64,000 bases of DNA, taken from assembly GCF_023498005.1 (NCBI RefSeq), contig NZ_CP097289.1, positions 2,728,001 through 2,792,000 of the forward strand, written 5' to 3'. This document shows positions 26,594-35,647 of this stretch, in pieces. The translations under genes were made by a program, and so were the position numbers. The stretch comes from Streptomyces durmitorensis (lineage in GTDB: Bacteria > Actinomycetota > Actinomycetes > Streptomycetales > Streptomycetaceae). A model generated the notes under the pieces. The model searched no databases, was not told the DNA's origin, and saw only the letters and a list, made by a program, of their open reading frames with translations. Each line of letters opens with the position of its first letter. Positions within the stretch are counted from its first letter, which is position 1.

Positions 26594-27394
26594 TCAGACG
26601 TTGACGTCGTGCGAGCGGAGGTAGGCGATCGGGTCGATGTCCGTGCCGTAGTCCTCGCCGGTGCGGGCCTCGAAGTGCAGGTGCGGGCCGCTGGAGTTGC
26701 CCGTGGAGCCGGAGAGGCCTATCTGCTGGCCCGGAGTGACCGCCTGGCCGACGGTGACACCGAGGGACGACATGTGGCCGTACTGGGTGTACGTGCCGTC
26801 GTTCATCTTGATGACCACGTTGTTGCCGTAGGCGCCGCCCCAGCCGGCCTCGACGACGGTGCCGGAGCCGACCGCGTGGACCGAGGTGCCGGACGCGGCG
26901 TGGAAGTCGATGCCGGTGTGGCTGCCGGAGGACCACATGGCGCCGCCGGTCTGGTAGCCCGTGGAGACGTACGAGCCGGCGATCGGGGAGACGTAGCTGT
27001 TGAGGCGCTTGCGCTCGGCCTCGCGAGCGGCGCGCTCCTTGGCCTCGCGCTCCTTCTTGGCCTTGGCCTTCGCCTCGGCCTCCGCCTTGCGCTTGGCCTC
27101 CTCGGCCTTCTTCTTGGCGGCCTCTTCGGCCTTCTTGGCGGCTGCGGCGTCGTCGGCGGCCTGCTGCTGGGCCGCGGCCTGCGCGTCGATGCTCTGGGCG
27201 AGCGTGTCGCCGACGGAGATCGCCTGGGTGAGGCCGGTGTGCTCAAGGGCCGCGTCGTCGGCGGCGAGCGCCGGAGCGGCCAGGCCTCCGATGACACCGG
27301 TGGTGGTGAGGGCTGCGACGCCCGCCACGTTCGCGGTGGTACGCGTGAGGCGGCTCGGGCGACGGTGCTTCCCGGTGGCACGGGTGAACGCCAT
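26594..27394 (-). CDS. Secreted M23 (LytM-type) peptidoglycan endopeptidase
   Basis: 266 residues. The basic signal peptide ends around ALA-ADDAAL (about residue 45). A long Ala/Lys/Glu coiled coil (about 70-130) leads to the M23 domain with the zinc ligands HTGIDFH and HLHFEA and the typical GNNVVIKMNDGTYTQYGHMSSL. It probably cuts peptidoglycan cross-links, or activates another hydrolase, during growth or germination. GGAAAGGA lies before the ATG. The leader carries a c-di-AMP riboswitch, so expression should follow c-di-AMP level. Confidence 0.94.
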   Translation of the reverse strand: MAFTRATGKHRRPSRLTRTTANVAGVAALTTTGVIGGLAAPALAADDAALEHTGLTQAISVGDTLAQSIDAQAAAQQQAADDAAAAKKAEEAAKKKAEEAKRKAEAEAKAKAKKEREAKERAAREAERKRLNSYVSPIAGSYVSTGYQTGGAMWSSGSHTGIDFHAASGTSVHAVGSGTVVEAGWGGAYGNNVVIKMNDGTYTQYGHMSSLGVTVGQAVTPGQQIGLSGSTGNSSGPHLHFEARTGEDYGTDIDPIAYLRSHDVNV

Positions 27395-27420
27395 GAAGCG
27401 GCTGATCCTTTCCTTCCTTC

Positions 27421-27562
27421 TCGCCTACCGGGTTAGCTGACGGGTTCGGAGCAGGAAGGTCTCCTACGAGTCCCTCGCCTTGCGGCAAGGTGCCCGATTC
27501 ACCCCAAGGGGACATGTGGGTCCCCGGCTCCCCTGGCTCGCGCCGTACGGGGACTCGGCGAT
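27421..27562 (-). ncRNA. c-di-AMP riboswitch (ydaO/yuaA type)
   Basis: On the minus strand the leader of the M23 gene contains, in order, CCGGGGACCC (27519-27528), GGGGTGAATC (27496-27505) and the hallmark CGAACCCGTCAGCTAACCC, followed by GGTAGGCGA (27421-27448). These are the conserved elements of the ydaO class. In Streptomyces, members of this class precede resuscitation-promoting-factor and cell-wall hydrolase genes and reduce expression when c-di-AMP is high. The 5' limit is approximate. Confidence 0.9.
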
Positions 27563-27704
27563 GACTGTCCGGTGCCGCGGGTGCGGCGTACTGCATGACG
27601 AACAGCCGGACCGAACGCTAAGCGGGGCATCTTTCAATCGACAAACGGATCAACACTTTTGTAGCGCACGCCACAGGTCAGACACGTAACCTCCATACCA
27701 ATTC

Positions 27705-27758
27705 GGACATATGAGGACCCCAGGGGCCGATTTCGGCCCCTGGGGTCCCGATATGTCC
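27705..27758. terminator. Long two-part terminator hairpin
   Basis: Inner perfect 15-bp stem (27715-27729 with 27734-27748, arm GGACCCCAGGGGCCG, loop ATTT), extended by an outer 8-bp stem GGACATAT/ATATGTCC across a 2x2 internal loop. It lies just downstream of the M16 peptidase pair. Confidence 0.93.
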
Positions 27759-27779
27759 TGACTGTCACTCAGGCCGCAC

Positions 27780-29165
27780 TCAGCCCGTGACCACACTCAC
27801 TTCACCGATGCCGAGCGCCCTGACGGGCTCCTCGATCTGCGCGGCGTCACCGACGAGCACCGTCACCAGCCGGTCCACGGGGAAGGCACTCACCACGGCG
27901 GCGGTGGCCTCCACGGTGCCGGTCGCGGCCAACTGGCGGTAGAGCTGCGCCTGGAAGTCGTCCGGCAGGTGCTGCTCGACCTGGTCGGCGAGCGTGGCCG
28001 CGACGGACGCCGCCATCTCGTACTTGAGCGGGGCCACGCCCACCAGGTTCTGCACGGCGACATCGCGCTCGGCGTCCGTGAGGCCGTCGGCGGCGAGGGT
28101 GCGCAGGACCTTCCACAGGTCGTCGAGGGCCGGGCCCGTGGACTCCGTGTCCACGGAGCCGCTGATGGCGAGCATCGCGGCGCCCGTGCCGTCCGGGGCG
28201 GACCGCAGGACCTGGGCGAAAGACCGCACTCCGTAGGTGTATCCCTTCTCCTCGCGCAGGACGCGGTCCAGGCGCGAGGTGAGGGTGCCACCCAGGCAGT
28301 ACGTGCCGAGCACCTGCGCGGGCCAGACGCGGTCGTGCCGGTCCGGTCCCACGCGGCCGATGAGCAGCTGCGTCTGGACGGCGCCGGGGCGGTCCACGAT
28401 GACGACACGCCCGGTGTCGTCGGCGGTCACCGGGGGCACCGGGCGCGGCTCGGCCGTGCCACCTGTCCAGGCGCCGACGGTGTCGGCCAGGACGGCGTCC
28501 AGGTCGACGCCGGTCAGGTCGCCCACGACGACGGCGGTCGCCGTGGCGGGACGCACATGCTTCTCGTAGAAGGTGCGCACCGCCGCCGAGTCGATGGCCG
28601 TGACCGTCTCCTCGGTGCCCTGGCGGGGGCGCGACATGCGCGAGGTGGCCGGGAACAGCTGCCGGGAGAGTTCCTTGGCGGCGCGGCGCGCCGGGTTGGC
28701 GGCCTCGTGCGGGATCTCGTCCAGGCGGTTGCGTACGAGGCGTTCGATCTCGCTGTCCGCGAAGGCGGGGGCGCGCAGGGCGTCGGAGAGCAGGCCGAGC
28801 GCCTTCGGGAGGCGGGAGACCGGGACTTCGAGGGAGACGCGGACGCCGGGGTGGTCGGCGTGCGCGTCCATGCTGGCGCCGCAGCGGTCGAGTTCGGCGG
28901 CGAAGTCCTCGGCGGAGTGCTTGTCGGTGCCTTCGTTGAAGGCCCTCGCCATGATCGTGGCGACGCCGTCGAGGCCGGCGGGCTCGGCGTCGAGCGGCGC
29001 CTCCAGGTGGATCTCCACGGCGACGACCTGCTGGCCGGGGCGGTGGCAGCGCAGCACGGTGAGGCCGTTGTCCAGGGTGGCGCGCTCGGGCGCGGGGAAG
29101 GCCCACGGCCGTGCGGTGCCCGCCTGGGGCTGCGGGTGGAACTGCATCGTTGCGGCCTCGGTCAC
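27780..29165 (-). CDS. M16-family peptidase homolog, non-catalytic subunit
   Basis: 461 residues from GTG (VTEAATMQFHPQPQ). It has the M16 double-domain fold: LDNGLTVLRCHRPGQQVVAVEIHLEAPLD at the start and GTLTSRLDRVLREEKGYTYGVRS with the Arg/Tyr pair near residue 305. The zinc motif HxxEH is absent (MARAFNEGTDKHS at its place). It is therefore probably the substrate-binding partner of the active subunit encoded just upstream, as in heterodimeric M16B enzymes. The GTG overlaps the upstream stop (GTGA). Confidence 0.92.
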   Translation of the reverse strand: MTEAATMQFHPQPQAGTARPWAFPAPERATLDNGLTVLRCHRPGQQVVAVEIHLEAPLDAEPAGLDGVATIMARAFNEGTDKHSAEDFAAELDRCGASMDAHADHPGVRVSLEVPVSRLPKALGLLSDALRAPAFADSEIERLVRNRLDEIPHEAANPARRAAKELSRQLFPATSRMSRPRQGTEETVTAIDSAAVRTFYEKHVRPATATAVVVGDLTGVDLDAVLADTVGAWTGGTAEPRPVPPVTADDTGRVVIVDRPGAVQTQLLIGRVGPDRHDRVWPAQVLGTYCLGGTLTSRLDRVLREEKGYTYGVRSFAQVLRSAPDGTGAAMLAISGSVDTESTGPALDDLWKVLRTLAADGLTDAERDVAVQNLVGVAPLKYEMAASVAATLADQVEQHLPDDFQAQLYRQLAATGTVEATAAVVSAFPVDRLVTVLVGDAAQIEEPVRALGIGEVSVVTG

Positions 29166-30526
29166 TTCGCCGCCTCCTCTTCGTCCTCGTCGGTGGCTTC
29201 GGCACCGGCTGTGGCGGCTGAGTCGTCGATGGGCTCGTACACGAGCACCGCGCGGTTGTCGGGGCGCAGGCGGGCCGCCGCGGCCGCCTTGACCTCTTCC
29301 GCGGTGACGTCGAGCACGCGCCCGACGGCGGTGAGGGCGAGCTGCGGGTCGCCGAACAGGACGGCGTACCGGCACAGTTCGTCCGCGCGTCCCGCCACCG
29401 TGGAGAGCCGGTCGAGCCACTCGCGCTCCAGCTGTGCCTGGGCGCGCTCCATCTCCTCGGCGGTGGGGCCCTCTTCCGCGAAGCGGGCGAGCTCCTCGTC
29501 GACGGCCGCCTCGATGACGGGGACCTCGACGTCGCCGGACGTCTTCACGTCGAGCCAGCCGAGCGAGGGCGCTCCGGCCAGGCGCAGCAGGCCGAACCCG
29601 GCCGCCACCGCGGTGCGGTCGCGGCGCACGAGGCGGTTGTAGAGCCGGGAGGACTCGCCGCTGCCGAGGACCGTGAGCGCCAGGTCGGCCGCGTCGCACG
29701 CGCGCGTGCCGTCCTCCGGGAGGCGGTAGGCGGCCATCAGGGCGCGGGCCGGGACCTCTTCCTCGACGACCTCGCGCAGCTCCTTGCCGATCGTGTCGGG
29801 CAGCGAGCCGTCGCGCGGCGGCTGCTTGCCGTCGTGCGAGGGGATGGACCCGAAGTACTTCTCGACCCAGGCGAGGGTCTCCTGCGGGTCGATGTCGCCG
29901 ACGACCGACAGGACCGCGTTGTTGGGCGCGTAGTACGTACGGAAGAAGTTCCGCGCGTCCTCCAGCGTCGCCGCGTCCAGGTCGGCCATGGAGCCGATCG
30001 GGGTGTGGTGGTAGGGGTGGCCCTCGGGGTACGAGAGGGCGGTCAGCTTCTCGAACGCCGTGCCGTACGGAACGTTGTCGTAGCGCTGGCGGCGCTCGTT
30101 CTTGACGACGTCCCGCTGGTTCTCCATGGATTCTTCGTCGAGCGCGGAGAGCAGCGAGCCCATCCGGTCGGCCTCGAGCCACAGGGCCAGCTCCAGCTGG
30201 TGTGTGGGCATCGTCTCGAAATAGTTGGTGCGCTCGAAGCTCGTGGTGCCGTTGAGCGAACCGCCGGCGCCTTGCACCAGCTCGAAGTGGCCGTTGCCGT
30301 GCACCTGCTTCGAGCCCTGGAACATGAGGTGCTCGAAGAGGTGGGCGAGGCCCGTACGGCCCTTGACCTCGTGGCGCGAACCGACGTCGTACCAGAGGCA
30401 CACCGCGGCGACCGGGGTCAGGTGGTCCTCGGAGAGCACCACGCGCAGGCCGTTGGCCAGCCGGTGCTCGGTCGCTGTCAGGCCGCCGGAGCCGGCCTCG
30501 GCTGTGGCCGTGTGACCCATGGGCAT
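29162..30526 (-). CDS. M16-family zinc metallopeptidase, catalytic subunit
   Basis: 454 residues. The inverted zinc motif HLFEH (His62, Glu65, His66) lies in GRTGLAHLFEHLMFQGSKQV, and the distal Glu ligand is in SMENQRDVVKNERRQR. The second half lacks the strong RY element found in its partner. A C-terminal acidic tail (TDEDEEEAAK) ends the protein. It would act as an oligopeptidase in the cytoplasm, since no signal peptide is present. It forms an operon with the non-catalytic homolog. Confidence 0.94.
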   Translation of the reverse strand: MPMGHTATAEAGSGGLTATEHRLANGLRVVLSEDHLTPVAAVCLWYDVGSRHEVKGRTGLAHLFEHLMFQGSKQVHGNGHFELVQGAGGSLNGTTSFERTNYFETMPTHQLELALWLEADRMGSLLSALDEESMENQRDVVKNERRQRYDNVPYGTAFEKLTALSYPEGHPYHHTPIGSMADLDAATLEDARNFFRTYYAPNNAVLSVVGDIDPQETLAWVEKYFGSIPSHDGKQPPRDGSLPDTIGKELREVVEEEVPARALMAAYRLPEDGTRACDAADLALTVLGSGESSRLYNRLVRRDRTAVAAGFGLLRLAGAPSLGWLDVKTSGDVEVPVIEAAVDEELARFAEEGPTAEEMERAQAQLEREWLDRLSTVAGRADELCRYAVLFGDPQLALTAVGRVLDVTAEEVKAAAAARLRPDNRAVLVYEPIDDSAATAGAEATDEDEEEAAK

Positions 30527-30739
30527 GTACGTCCCTTCGATCGCGAAAAGCTGGAAATTCTGCCAGTCGTGCCACTGTATGCAAGCGTGCTGACAACCGG
30601 TGAAGTTCCCGCTCCGCGCTCGGCGTAGTCGCGGCCGAAGTCCGGGTCGTGGTCGGCGTTGTCAGTGGGACAGTCCACAATGGTCGGCGTCAGATCCCGT
30701 TGATGCCCTGGCAGACACCGTGAAGGAGCCGCAGCAGCG

Positions 30740-33193
30740 ATGGCCCGCCGCAGCACGAAGACCCCGCCGCCCGACGAGTCGTTCGAGGAGAAGATCCTCG
30801 ACATCGACGTCGTCGACGAGATGCAGGGCTCCTTCCTCGAGTACGCGTATTCGGTCATCTACTCGCGCGCCCTGCCGGACGCCCGCGACGGCATGAAGCC
30901 GGTGCACCGCCGGATCGTCTATCAGATGAGCGAGATGGGCCTGCGCCCCGACCGCGGCTATGTGAAGTGCGCCCGCGTCGTCGGCGAGGTCATGGGTAAG
31001 TTGCACCCGCACGGCGACGCGTCGATCTACGACGCCCTCGTGCGCATGGCCCAGCCCTTCTCCATGCGGCTTCCGCTGGTGGACGGCCACGGCAACTTCG
31101 GCTCGCTCGGCAACGACGACCCGCCGGCCGCCATGCGGTACACCGAGTGCAAGATGGCCGACGCGACCTCCCTGATGACGGAGTCGATCGACGAGAACAC
31201 AGTCGACTTCGAGTCGAATTACGACGGTCAGGAGCAGGAGCCGGTCACCCTGCCTGCGGCCTATCCGAACCTCCTGGTCAACGGCGCGTCGGGCATCGCC
31301 GTCGGCATGGCGACGAACATGCCGCCGCACAACCTCGGCGAGGTCATCGCCGCGGCCCGCCACCTGATCAAGCACCCCGGGGCCGACCTGGAGACGCTGA
31401 TGCGTTTCGTGCCGGGCCCTGACCTGCCCACGGGGGGCCGCATCGTCGGCCTGACCGGGGTCAAGGACGCGTACGAATCAGGGCGCGGCACCTTCAAGAT
31501 CCGCGCGACGGTGGCCGTCGAGAACGTGACCGCGCGCCGCAAGGGCCTGGTCGTGACCGAACTGCCCTTCTCCGTGGGCCCCGAGAAGGTCATCTCGAAG
31601 ATCAAGGACCTGGTCGGCTCGAAGAAGCTCCAGGGCATCGCCGACGTCAAGGACCTCACGGACCGCTCGCACGGCTTGCGCCTGGTCATCGAGATCAAGA
31701 ACGGCTTCGTCCCGGAGGCCGTCCTGGAGCAGCTCTACAAACTGACGCCGATGGAGGAGTCCTTCGGCATCAACAACGTCGCTCTGGTGGACGGCCAGCC
31801 CCTCACGCTCGGCCTCAAGGAGCTCCTCGAGGTCTATCTCGACCACCGCTTCAACGTCGTGCGCCGCCGCAGCGAGTTCCGCCGCGGCAAGAAGCAGGCC
31901 AGGCTGCACCTGGTCGAGGGGCTTCTGGTCGCACTCCTGGACATCGACGAGGTCATCCGCCTCATCCGCTCCAGCGACAACTCCGCGCAGGCCAAGGATC
32001 GCCTGATGGAGCGCTTCTCGCTGAGCGAGATCCAGACGCAGTACATCCTCGACACGCCGCTGCGCCGCCTCACCAAGTTCGACCGCATCGAGCTGGAGTC
32101 CGAGCGCGACAAGCTCAAGGCCGAGATCGACGAGCTGACCCGGATCCTGGAGTCGGACGCGGAGCTGCGCAAGCTGGTCTCCGCCGAACTGGCCGCCGTG
32201 GCCAAGAAGTTCGGCACGGACCGGCGCACGGTCCTCCTGGAGTCGGCGGGCACCCCGGCGCCCACGGTCTCGCTGCAGGTGGCGGACGACCCGTGCCGCG
32301 TGCTCCTCTCCTCGACCGGCCTCCTCGCGCGGACGGCCAACGGCGAGCCGTTCGCCGAGAGCGACACCAAGCGCGTCAAGCACGACGTGATCGTCTCCGC
32401 CGTCCCCGCGACCGCGCGGGGCGAGGTGGGCGCGGTGACGTCCGAGGGACGTCTCCTTCGCCTCTCCGTGGTGGACCTGCCGCAGCTTCCGGAGACGCAT
32501 GCGGCGCCGAACCTCTCCGGAGGCGCGCCGGTCTCGGAGCTGCTCTCCCTGGAGGCGGACGAGAGCCTGATCTGCCTGATGACCCTGGACGAGTCATCGC
32601 CGGGCCTCGCCCTCGGCACCGAACAGGGCGTGGTCAAGCGCGTCGTCCCGGACTACCCGTCCAACAAGGACGAGTTGGAGGTCATCACCCTCAAGGACGG
32701 TGACCGGATCGTCGGCGCGGCCGAGCTGCGCACGGGCGAGGAGGACCTGGTCTTCATCACGGACGACGCCCAGCTGCTCCGCTATCAGGCCTCGCAGGTC
32801 CGTCCGCAGGGCCGCCCGGCGGGCGGCATGACGGGCATCAAGCTCGCGGACGGCGTCAAGGTCATCTCCTTCGTGGCGGTGGATCCCGCCGTGGACGCCG
32901 TGGTCTTCACGGTGGCGGGCTCGCGCGGCACGCTCGACGACTCGGTGCAGACGACGGCCAAGGTGACGCCGTTCGACCAGTACCCCCGCAAGGGCCGGGC
33001 CACGGGCGGAGTTCGCGTCCAGCGTTTCCTCAAGGGAGAAGATTGCCTGAGCTTCGCGTGGGCGGGCCCGACGCCGCCGCTCGCGGCCCAGCGCAGTGGC
33101 CTGCCCGCGGAGCTGCCGGAGATCGACCCGCGCCGCGACGGCTCGGGCGTCTCCCTGGCGAAGCCGGTGGCGGCGGTGGCCGGCCCGGCGTAA
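30740..33193 (+). CDS. parC: DNA topoisomerase IV subunit A
   Basis: 817 residues. Together with ParE it decatenates and relaxes DNA. The winged-helix active site has [10 protein letters not shown] with Tyr134. The quinolone-determining region reads [17 protein letters not shown]. GyrA/ParC tower and coiled-coil regions follow, and the C-terminal domain has beta-pinwheel blades but no clear GyrA box (QRRGG-type), which supports ParC over GyrA. GAAGGAG precedes the ATG. parE lies about 13 kb away on the other strand. The 3' end meets the cobW-type gene with no gap. Confidence 0.93.
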   Translation: MARRSTKTPPPDESFEEKILDIDVVDEMQGSFLEYAYSVIYSRALPDARDGMKPVHRRIVYQMSEMGLRPDRGYVKCARVVGEVMGKLHPHGDASIYDALVRMAQPFSMRLPLVDGHGNFGSLGNDDPPAAMRYTECKMADATSLMTESIDENTVDFESNYDGQEQEPVTLPAAYPNLLVNGASGIAVGMATNMPPHNLGEVIAAARHLIKHPGADLETLMRFVPGPDLPTGGRIVGLTGVKDAYESGRGTFKIRATVAVENVTARRKGLVVTELPFSVGPEKVISKIKDLVGSKKLQGIADVKDLTDRSHGLRLVIEIKNGFVPEAVLEQLYKLTPMEESFGINNVALVDGQPLTLGLKELLEVYLDHRFNVVRRRSEFRRGKKQARLHLVEGLLVALLDIDEVIRLIRSSDNSAQAKDRLMERFSLSEIQTQYILDTPLRRLTKFDRIELESERDKLKAEIDELTRILESDAELRKLVSAELAAVAKKFGTDRRTVLLESAGTPAPTVSLQVADDPCRVLLSSTGLLARTANGEPFAESDTKRVKHDVIVSAVPATARGEVGAVTSEGRLLRLSVVDLPQLPETHAAPNLSGGAPVSELLSLEADESLICLMTLDESSPGLALGTEQGVVKRVVPDYPSNKDELEVITLKDGDRIVGAAELRTGEEDLVFITDDAQLLRYQASQVRPQGRPAGGMTGIKLADGVKVISFVAVDPAVDAVVFTVAGSRGTLDDSVQTTAKVTPFDQYPRKGRATGGVRVQRFLKGEDCLSFAWAGPTPPLAAQRSGLPAELPEIDPRRDGSGVSLAKPVAAVAGPA

Positions 33194-34249
33194 TCAGTCG
33201 CCCTCCGGCTCCTGTACGTACCTCAGTACGCCCCACATGCTGTGCTCGTCTTCGGCACCGGCCTGTGGGGCGTACTCACGGCACGCCTCGAGCTCTTTCT
33301 CCAAGGCGGGTACGTCGATGCCCGCCCCGATGAGCACGAGCTGGGTGAGCCGGGACTCGCCCGGGGCCCACGGCTCGGGGTAGAAGCGCAGGAACCGCCC
33401 CACGGCGTGCACGGCGTACTTGTTGCGCGGGTCGGCGGCGCCGAAATCGACGTACCCCTTGATGCGGTAGAGCCCTTCGGGCCGACTGTCGAGGAGAGCC
33501 ATCAAGGGGCGGGGGCTCATGGGCACTTCGGAGGAGAAGGAGAGGCTCTCGTAGGCGGAGTGCAGGTGGTCGTGGTGCGCGTCATCCGGCTCATGGTGAT
33601 GCAGGTCGTCGAAGGACAGCTGCCCGACCCGCTCCCCCACGGGCTTGCGGTCGAGAAGCAGCTCGACGTCGACGCGTCCGTACGACGCGGCGACGACGGC
33701 CGCACGGTCGGTGAACCCCCGGACGACGCCGAGAATCCGCTCTCGCTCCGCGTCGGGAACGCGATCGACCTTGTTGACGACGACGAGATCGGCGATCCCC
33801 AGATGCCGGTCGACTTCGGGATGCCGCTCGCGGGTCGCGTCGAACTCAGCGGCATCGACGACCTCGACGAGCCCTCCGTACACGATGTGCGGATTCTCGC
33901 TGGCGAGCACCATCTTCACGAGCTCCTGCGGCTCGGCGAGACCACTGGCCTCGACGACGATGACGTCGATGCGAGCGGAGGGCCGAGCGAGTCGCTCCAG
34001 ATACTCGTCGAGTTCGCCGGCATCCACGGCACAGCAAAGACACCCGTTGCCGAGCGAGACGGTCGAGTCACCGAGCTGCCCGGCGACGGACATGGCATCG
34101 ATCTCGATGGACCCGAAGTCGTTGACGATGGCACCGATCCGGCTGCCGCCGCTGCGGTGGAGCAGATGATTGAGCAGGGTCGTCTTACCGGAACCCAGGA
34201 AGCCGGTCAGGACGACGACCGGGATTTGCCCGGCACACGGCTGAGTCAA
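33194..34249 (-). CDS. CobW/G3E-family GTPase (putative metal chaperone)
   Basis: 351 residues from TTG (MTQPCAGQIPVVVL), with AAAGGGG upstream. G1 loop is TGFLGSGKTT, the metal site GNGCLCC follows, and VVNKVDR gives base recognition. A His-rich loop (DLHHHEPDDAHHDHLHS) before the C-terminal CobW domain suggests zinc or another divalent metal. Family members hand metals to apo-enzymes using GTP. I see no Zur-type operator upstream, so the link to zinc is unproven. Confidence 0.9.
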   Translation of the reverse strand: MTQPCAGQIPVVVLTGFLGSGKTTLLNHLLHRSGGSRIGAIVNDFGSIEIDAMSVAGQLGDSTVSLGNGCLCCAVDAGELDEYLERLARPSARIDVIVVEASGLAEPQELVKMVLASENPHIVYGGLVEVVDAAEFDATRERHPEVDRHLGIADLVVVNKVDRVPDAERERILGVVRGFTDRAAVVAASYGRVDVELLLDRKPVGERVGQLSFDDLHHHEPDDAHHDHLHSAYESLSFSSEVPMSPRPLMALLDSRPEGLYRIKGYVDFGAADPRNKYAVHAVGRFLRFYPEPWAPGESRLTQLVLIGAGIDVPALEKELEACREYAPQAGAEDEHSMWGVLRYVQEPEGD

Positions 34250-34570
34250 CGTGCGACCCCTTTCACACTGACGCGTGCACCGGCGCGGGCGCCAGCTCTC
34301 GTACGACGAATGAATGCTGCCCCAGGATACGAGCGCGTAGAAACACCGCGAAGTGAACGATTGTTAGCGGCGCAGGCGGGGCACACATTGGGCACGGCGC
34401 CGGGACATGCGACCGCAGCTGCCTTCCGTGCGCCTCCTCTCCGCCTCCCTGCCGATCAGAGCCGCTCGGCATCCTGGAAGGCGGCAAGCGCGCCGCCCAT
34501 CGCTCGCCGGTCCTCTTCCTGTCGACCCGCATCCGACGACCGGCGGACGGTCGCCGATTCGGGGGTTGAC
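34250..34570. other. 321-bp divergent intergenic region
   Basis: It separates the CobW-type gene from the DUF6082 gene and must hold both promoters. I found no Zur- or iron-type box and no stable hairpin. GGGGG just before 34571 can serve as the DUF6082 ribosome-binding site. Confidence 0.4.
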
Positions 34571-35125
34571 ATGGCCACACAGAAATTTGGGATACGGGGG
34601 TTGGGGTCCGCAGCCGTCGCGGGCCTTGCTTTCACCGTCGGGGCTCTGACGGTCCTGACCGCTCAGCAACGCAAGCACGGGCCGCTGCGGCTGCGACTCG
34701 CGCGCACGGAACAGTCCGACCACCAGCACAACGCCAACCTGATCGCGCAACAGCGACTGCAGTTCGACATGCTCAGCAAGGCGATGGACGACCCCGACCT
34801 GGCGTCTGTCCTGGACACCTTCGACGTGACGCTCGACCCCAGAACACTCCGGCAGTACCTGTTCGCCAACGCGGTGTACACCAACGCACTGATGTTCTGG
34901 CGCGTCGGCAACATCAGCTGGGAAGAGGCGCACGGCCATCTGCGCCTGATCTGCCAGAACCCGACCTTCCGTAACTACTGGAAAGCCACACGGCCGCACC
35001 GGGCCAGCCTGCTGGACGCTTCTGACGAGGCCCGTCTGGGGCGAATGGTCGACAAGCTCGTCCAGGATCTCGAGGAAGCGGATACCGACGAATGGTGGGT
35101 CGTCGGCGAACCTCCTTGCGAATAG
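34571..35125 (+). CDS. DUF6082 family protein
   Basis: 184 residues: an N-terminal hydrophobic helix (GSAAVAGLAFTVGALTVLT) as membrane anchor, then a helical cytosolic domain with QQRLQFDMLSKAMDDPDLASVLD, ANAVYTNALMFWRVG and FRNYWKATRPHR. It ends DEWWVVGEPPCE. Such proteins occur in many paralogues in Streptomyces, often near small regulators; function is unknown. It is followed by a small gene with its own promoter. Confidence 0.8.
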   Translation: MATQKFGIRGLGSAAVAGLAFTVGALTVLTAQQRKHGPLRLRLARTEQSDHQHNANLIAQQRLQFDMLSKAMDDPDLASVLDTFDVTLDPRTLRQYLFANAVYTNALMFWRVGNISWEEAHGHLRLICQNPTFRNYWKATRPHRASLLDASDEARLGRMVDKLVQDLEEADTDEWWVVGEPPCE

Positions 35126-35171
35126 CCCCAGTTGGGTGACGGGAGGGCGCCACGCGGGCGGTCGGCCAAGT

Positions 35172-35200
35172 TTGTCTCAGGCAGCACCAGTCCCTAAGGT
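35172..35200 (+). promoter_or_regulatory. Housekeeping-type promoter for the 106-residue gene
   Basis: TTGTCT (35172-35177), 17-nt spacer, TAAGGT (35195-35200). The expected transcription start is about 7 nt later, leaving under 10 nt before the ATG at 35214, so the mRNA would be nearly leaderless. Confidence 0.55.
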
Positions 35201-35213
35201 AGGCGCGCGCGAC

Positions 35214-35534
35214 ATGCCCCAGAACGGCACTGCTCAAACCTCTGCCACGCCTCAGGCTGCGCTTCCCCTCTCCGCCGCTCCTAAGACTGGAATACCGTTG
35301 AAGATCGTGCGCCGCATCGGTGCCTCTCCCCAGCAGCGGGGAAGCACCTCAGGACAGTCATGTCCCGATGTATTCGAACTCAGCGATGGAAACTTCGCTG
35401 TCATCGGGACAGAAGCAACAGCGGCGCTCGAGAAAGAACTCCCGCCCGACGCCTCGCGGGCGGACTACGAACGCATCGTGATCGTGAGCCGCGACACGCT
35501 GGTTCGCGCCAAGGGCGACATCCCTGACGCCTGA
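35214..35534 (+). CDS. Small conserved Streptomyces protein (106 residues)
   Basis: Starts MPQNGTAQTSATPQ. A disordered N-terminus precedes a compact domain with KIVRRIGASPQQ, CPDVFELSDGNFAVIGTEAT and LPPDASRADYERIVIVSRDTLVRAKGDIPDA. I recognise this type as a common Streptomyces 'hypothetical' that recurs as paralogues, but know no function. No Shine-Dalgarno is visible; a near-leaderless transcript is likely. Its neighbour DUF6082 may be a functional partner (inference from adjacency). Confidence 0.75.
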   Translation: MPQNGTAQTSATPQAALPLSAAPKTGIPLKIVRRIGASPQQRGSTSGQSCPDVFELSDGNFAVIGTEATAALEKELPPDASRADYERIVIVSRDTLVRAKGDIPDA

Positions 35535-35599
35535 CGTCAGTTGGCGTACGCCGGACGGGCTCGGTCGCTCCAGGAGCCGAGCCCGTTTCGTATGCCGCC

Positions 35600-35647
35600 C
35601 CCTCTAGAGGACCGTCGGCCGCACCCTCTAGAGGACCGCCGGCACCG
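35600..35647 (-). repeat. 24-bp tandem duplication across the citrate synthase stop codon
   Basis: Two copies starting at 35600 and 35624 share CCCTCTAGAGGACCG, itself containing the palindrome CTCTAGAG. The copy at 35624 holds the stop codon of the citrate synthase gene; the second copy gives another TAG in the same frame eight codons later. Confidence 0.85.

Noticed and set aside
34249..34400. Zur operator before the CobW-type gene
   Set aside because: I looked for a TGAAAATGATTTTCA-like palindrome in the gap and found none.
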